NCBI RefSeq assembly: GCF_002101705.1 | Contig: NZ_LQPC01000020.1 | Location: forward strand, 248,001 to 312,000 | DNA length: 64,000 nucleotides | Reading direction: 5' to 3' | Origin: Mycolicibacterium iranicum | GTDB taxonomy: Bacteria > Actinomycetota > Actinomycetes > Mycobacteriales > Mycobacteriaceae | In this document: positions 62,623 through 64,000 of the stretch, in pieces | Layout: each line of letters starts with the position of its first letter | Position numbering within the stretch: the stretch's first letter is position 1 | Translations under genes and position numbers: made by a program | Notes under the pieces: generated by a model | Seen by the model: the letters and a program-made list of their open reading frames with translations, nothing else | Told to the model about the DNA's origin: nothing | Databases searched by the model: none

Positions 62623-63324
62623 ATGACCAGCACCGTGTCCTATGAGCTCGCGGATTCCGTCGCCACCATCACCCTCGACGACGGCAAGGTGAATGTGCTC
62701 GGCCCCGCTATGCAGGCCGCCATCAACGACGCCCTCGACCGCGCCGAGGCGGACAAGGCCAAGGCCGTCGTGCTCGCAGGCAACGCCCGGGTGTTCAGCG
62801 GCGGATTCGATCTCGCGGTGTTCCAGTCCGGGGACGCCGCGGCGGCGCTGGGCATGCTTGCCGGGGGGTTCAAACTCTCCCTGCGCACCTTGACATTTCC
62901 GGTTCCTGTGATCATCGCCGCGACGGGTCCCGCGATCGCGATGGGATCGTTCCTCCTGCTCTCGGCCGATCACCGTGTCGGACAACCGAAGACGAGATGC
63001 CAGGCCATCGAGGTCGCGATCGGCATGACCATCCCGATCTCGGCGCTGGAGATCATGCGGGCGCGACTGACCCCCGCCGCGTTCGAGCGCGGCGCCGCAC
63101 TGGCCGCCACGTTCGCCGGCGACGAGGCCGTCGCGGGTGGCTGGCTCGACGAGATCGTCGAGGCCGACCAGGTCCTCGCCCGGGCCCAGCAGGTGGCCGC
63201 CGAGGCGGCGGCGACGCTGAACGCGGGCGCCCACCTCGCCACCAAGCTCAAAGCACGCAAGGGTGCGCTCGACGCGATCCAGGCGGGGATCGACGGTCTG
63301 GCAACCGAATTCAGCCTCGGCTGA
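62623..63324 (+). CDS. echA3: Enoyl-CoA hydratase/isomerase family protein EchA3
   Basis: This 233-residue crotonase-fold protein has the oxyanion-hole segment ARVFSGGFDLAVFQSG and the second segment IIAATGPAIAMGSFLLLSAD. The position next to the Rv0634c-like gene matches echA3 (Rv0632c) of M. tuberculosis. The usual catalytic Glu of hydratases is not evident in TGPAIAMGSFL, so activity may be on another CoA ester. Confidence 0.88.
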   Translation: MTSTVSYELADSVATITLDDGKVNVLGPAMQAAINDALDRAEADKAKAVVLAGNARVFSGGFDLAVFQSGDAAAALGMLAGGFKLSLRTLTFPVPVIIAATGPAIAMGSFLLLSADHRVGQPKTRCQAIEVAIGMTIPISALEIMRARLTPAAFERGAALAATFAGDEAVAGGWLDEIVEADQVLARAQQVAAEAAATLNAGAHLATKLKARKGALDAIQAGIDGLATEFSLG

Positions 63325-63426
63325 CTACCCCGCACTTCCGCGGAATAGCATTCCCGGCTGCGATTCCGATCGCTTTCACAGCCCTGGCTTCTCGCTCGCG
63401 CGAGTGCCGGGTGCGATGATGGCTCC

Positions 63427-64000
63427 GTGACCCATATCCGGGGCCGAATCTGGCGCGACGGCAAGCCCGTCGACGATTTCGAGTTCTCGAAGATCTCGGA
63501 CTGCCTGGCCTCCGAGGACACCCTGGTGTGGTGTGACATCTACGACCCCGACCACGCCATTCTCAAAGATCTGGCGGTCGAGCTCGGCCTGAACGAGTGG
63601 GCCGTCGAGGACGCCCTCGCCGAAGCCGAGCGGACGAAGGCTGTCGTCTACAGGTCTCACACGTTCTTCACGGTGTACGGGGTGTCGGTGATGGACCCGC
63701 GGCCCGAGGATCCGGCCGAGCCCACCCTGGAAATTCATCGGATCTCCGGATTCGTCCTGCCCCGCGGCCTGATCACGGTGCGCCTGTCACCGCACTTCGA
63801 CATGGACAAGGTGTCGCAGCGCTTCGACGAGCTCGGCGGCCAGGAGTACGGCGTCGGGTCGCTGGTGCACGGCCTGCTCGACGTCGTGGTGGACGGCCAC
63901 TTCGACGCGGTCCAGTCGCTCGACGACAGCATCGAAGGCCTCGAGGACGACCTGTTCGCCGAGAAGCCCCTGCGGGGAGGATTGCAGCGCAAGACATTTC
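63427..64000 (+). CDS. CorA-like magnesium/cobalt transporter, partial
   Basis: The frame opens at GTG 63427 and is still open at the right edge (191 codons seen). The N-terminal soluble domain reads WCDIYDPDHAILKDLAVELG, then HTFFTVYGVSVMDP and RGLITVRLSPHFDMDKVSQR, followed by GHFDAVQSLDDSIEGLEDDL. These are typical of CorA cytosolic domains before the long stalk helix. The membrane part with the GMN motif lies outside the window. Confidence 0.88.
   Translation, partial: MTHIRGRIWRDGKPVDDFEFSKISDCLASEDTLVWCDIYDPDHAILKDLAVELGLNEWAVEDALAEAERTKAVVYRSHTFFTVYGVSVMDPRPEDPAEPTLEIHRISGFVLPRGLITVRLSPHFDMDKVSQRFDELGGQEYGVGSLVHGLLDVVVDGHFDAVQSLDDSIEGLEDDLFAEKPLRGGLQRKTF

Overview
The window comes from a fast-growing-type mycobacterium (Mycolicibacterium-like). 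The right third carries the block known from M. tuberculosis as roughly Rv0632c to Rv0648: echA3, the glyoxalase II-like gene, tRNA-Thr, tRNA-Met, rpmG, hadABC, tRNA-Trp, secE-nusG-rplK-rplA, the mycolic acid methyltransferases, lipG, the ABC1 kinase, and further left the GH38 mannosidase, FabD2-like and ROK genes. GC content is high except in two intergenic patches of the central island.

Layout. 1-3.4 kb, minus strand: a Huc-type high-affinity [NiFe] hydrogenase operon (hucM, hucS, hucL, then a maturation protease that runs off the left edge). 3.7-14.4 kb: AraC regulator, ROK kinase, FabD2-like protein, GH38 mannosidase and WYL regulator, then two DinB-like proteins, a TetR regulator and an MpaB-type oxygenase. 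14.4-48.5 kb: a surface-glycan island inserted at the 3' end of the MpaB gene. 48.7-64 kb: conserved mycobacterial housekeeping and mycolate genes.

The island is bracketed by a 102-bp direct repeat of the MpaB 3' end (97 of 102 bases identical by my count). A long run of overlapping genes encodes glycosyltransferases, a GT-C-like membrane enzyme, a Wzx-like flippase, a NodB deacetylase and a UDP-sugar 6-dehydrogenase. A second block joins an AMP-forming ligase, a fold-III PLP decarboxylase and an acyl carrier protein, with GNAT acyltransferases around it. This looks like a carrier-protein route that makes a decarboxylated aminoacyl group to decorate the glycan. A third block (gmhA, gmhB, hddA, hddC) is a complete GDP-D-glycero-alpha-D-manno-heptose pathway next to a GT4 enzyme. 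Two secreted parallel beta-helix proteins belong to the island. One is split by an IS3-family element; removing the element and one copy of its 4-bp target duplication restores an uninterrupted gene that aligns without gaps to the intact paralogue at the insertion point.

Outside the island the main unexplained feature is a strongly structured ORF-free segment with its own terminator between a small conserved gene and rplA. It is a good candidate for an unannotated non-coding RNA. A 32-bp tandem repeat sits over the start codon of the ROK kinase, and a related copy lies between rplK and rplA.
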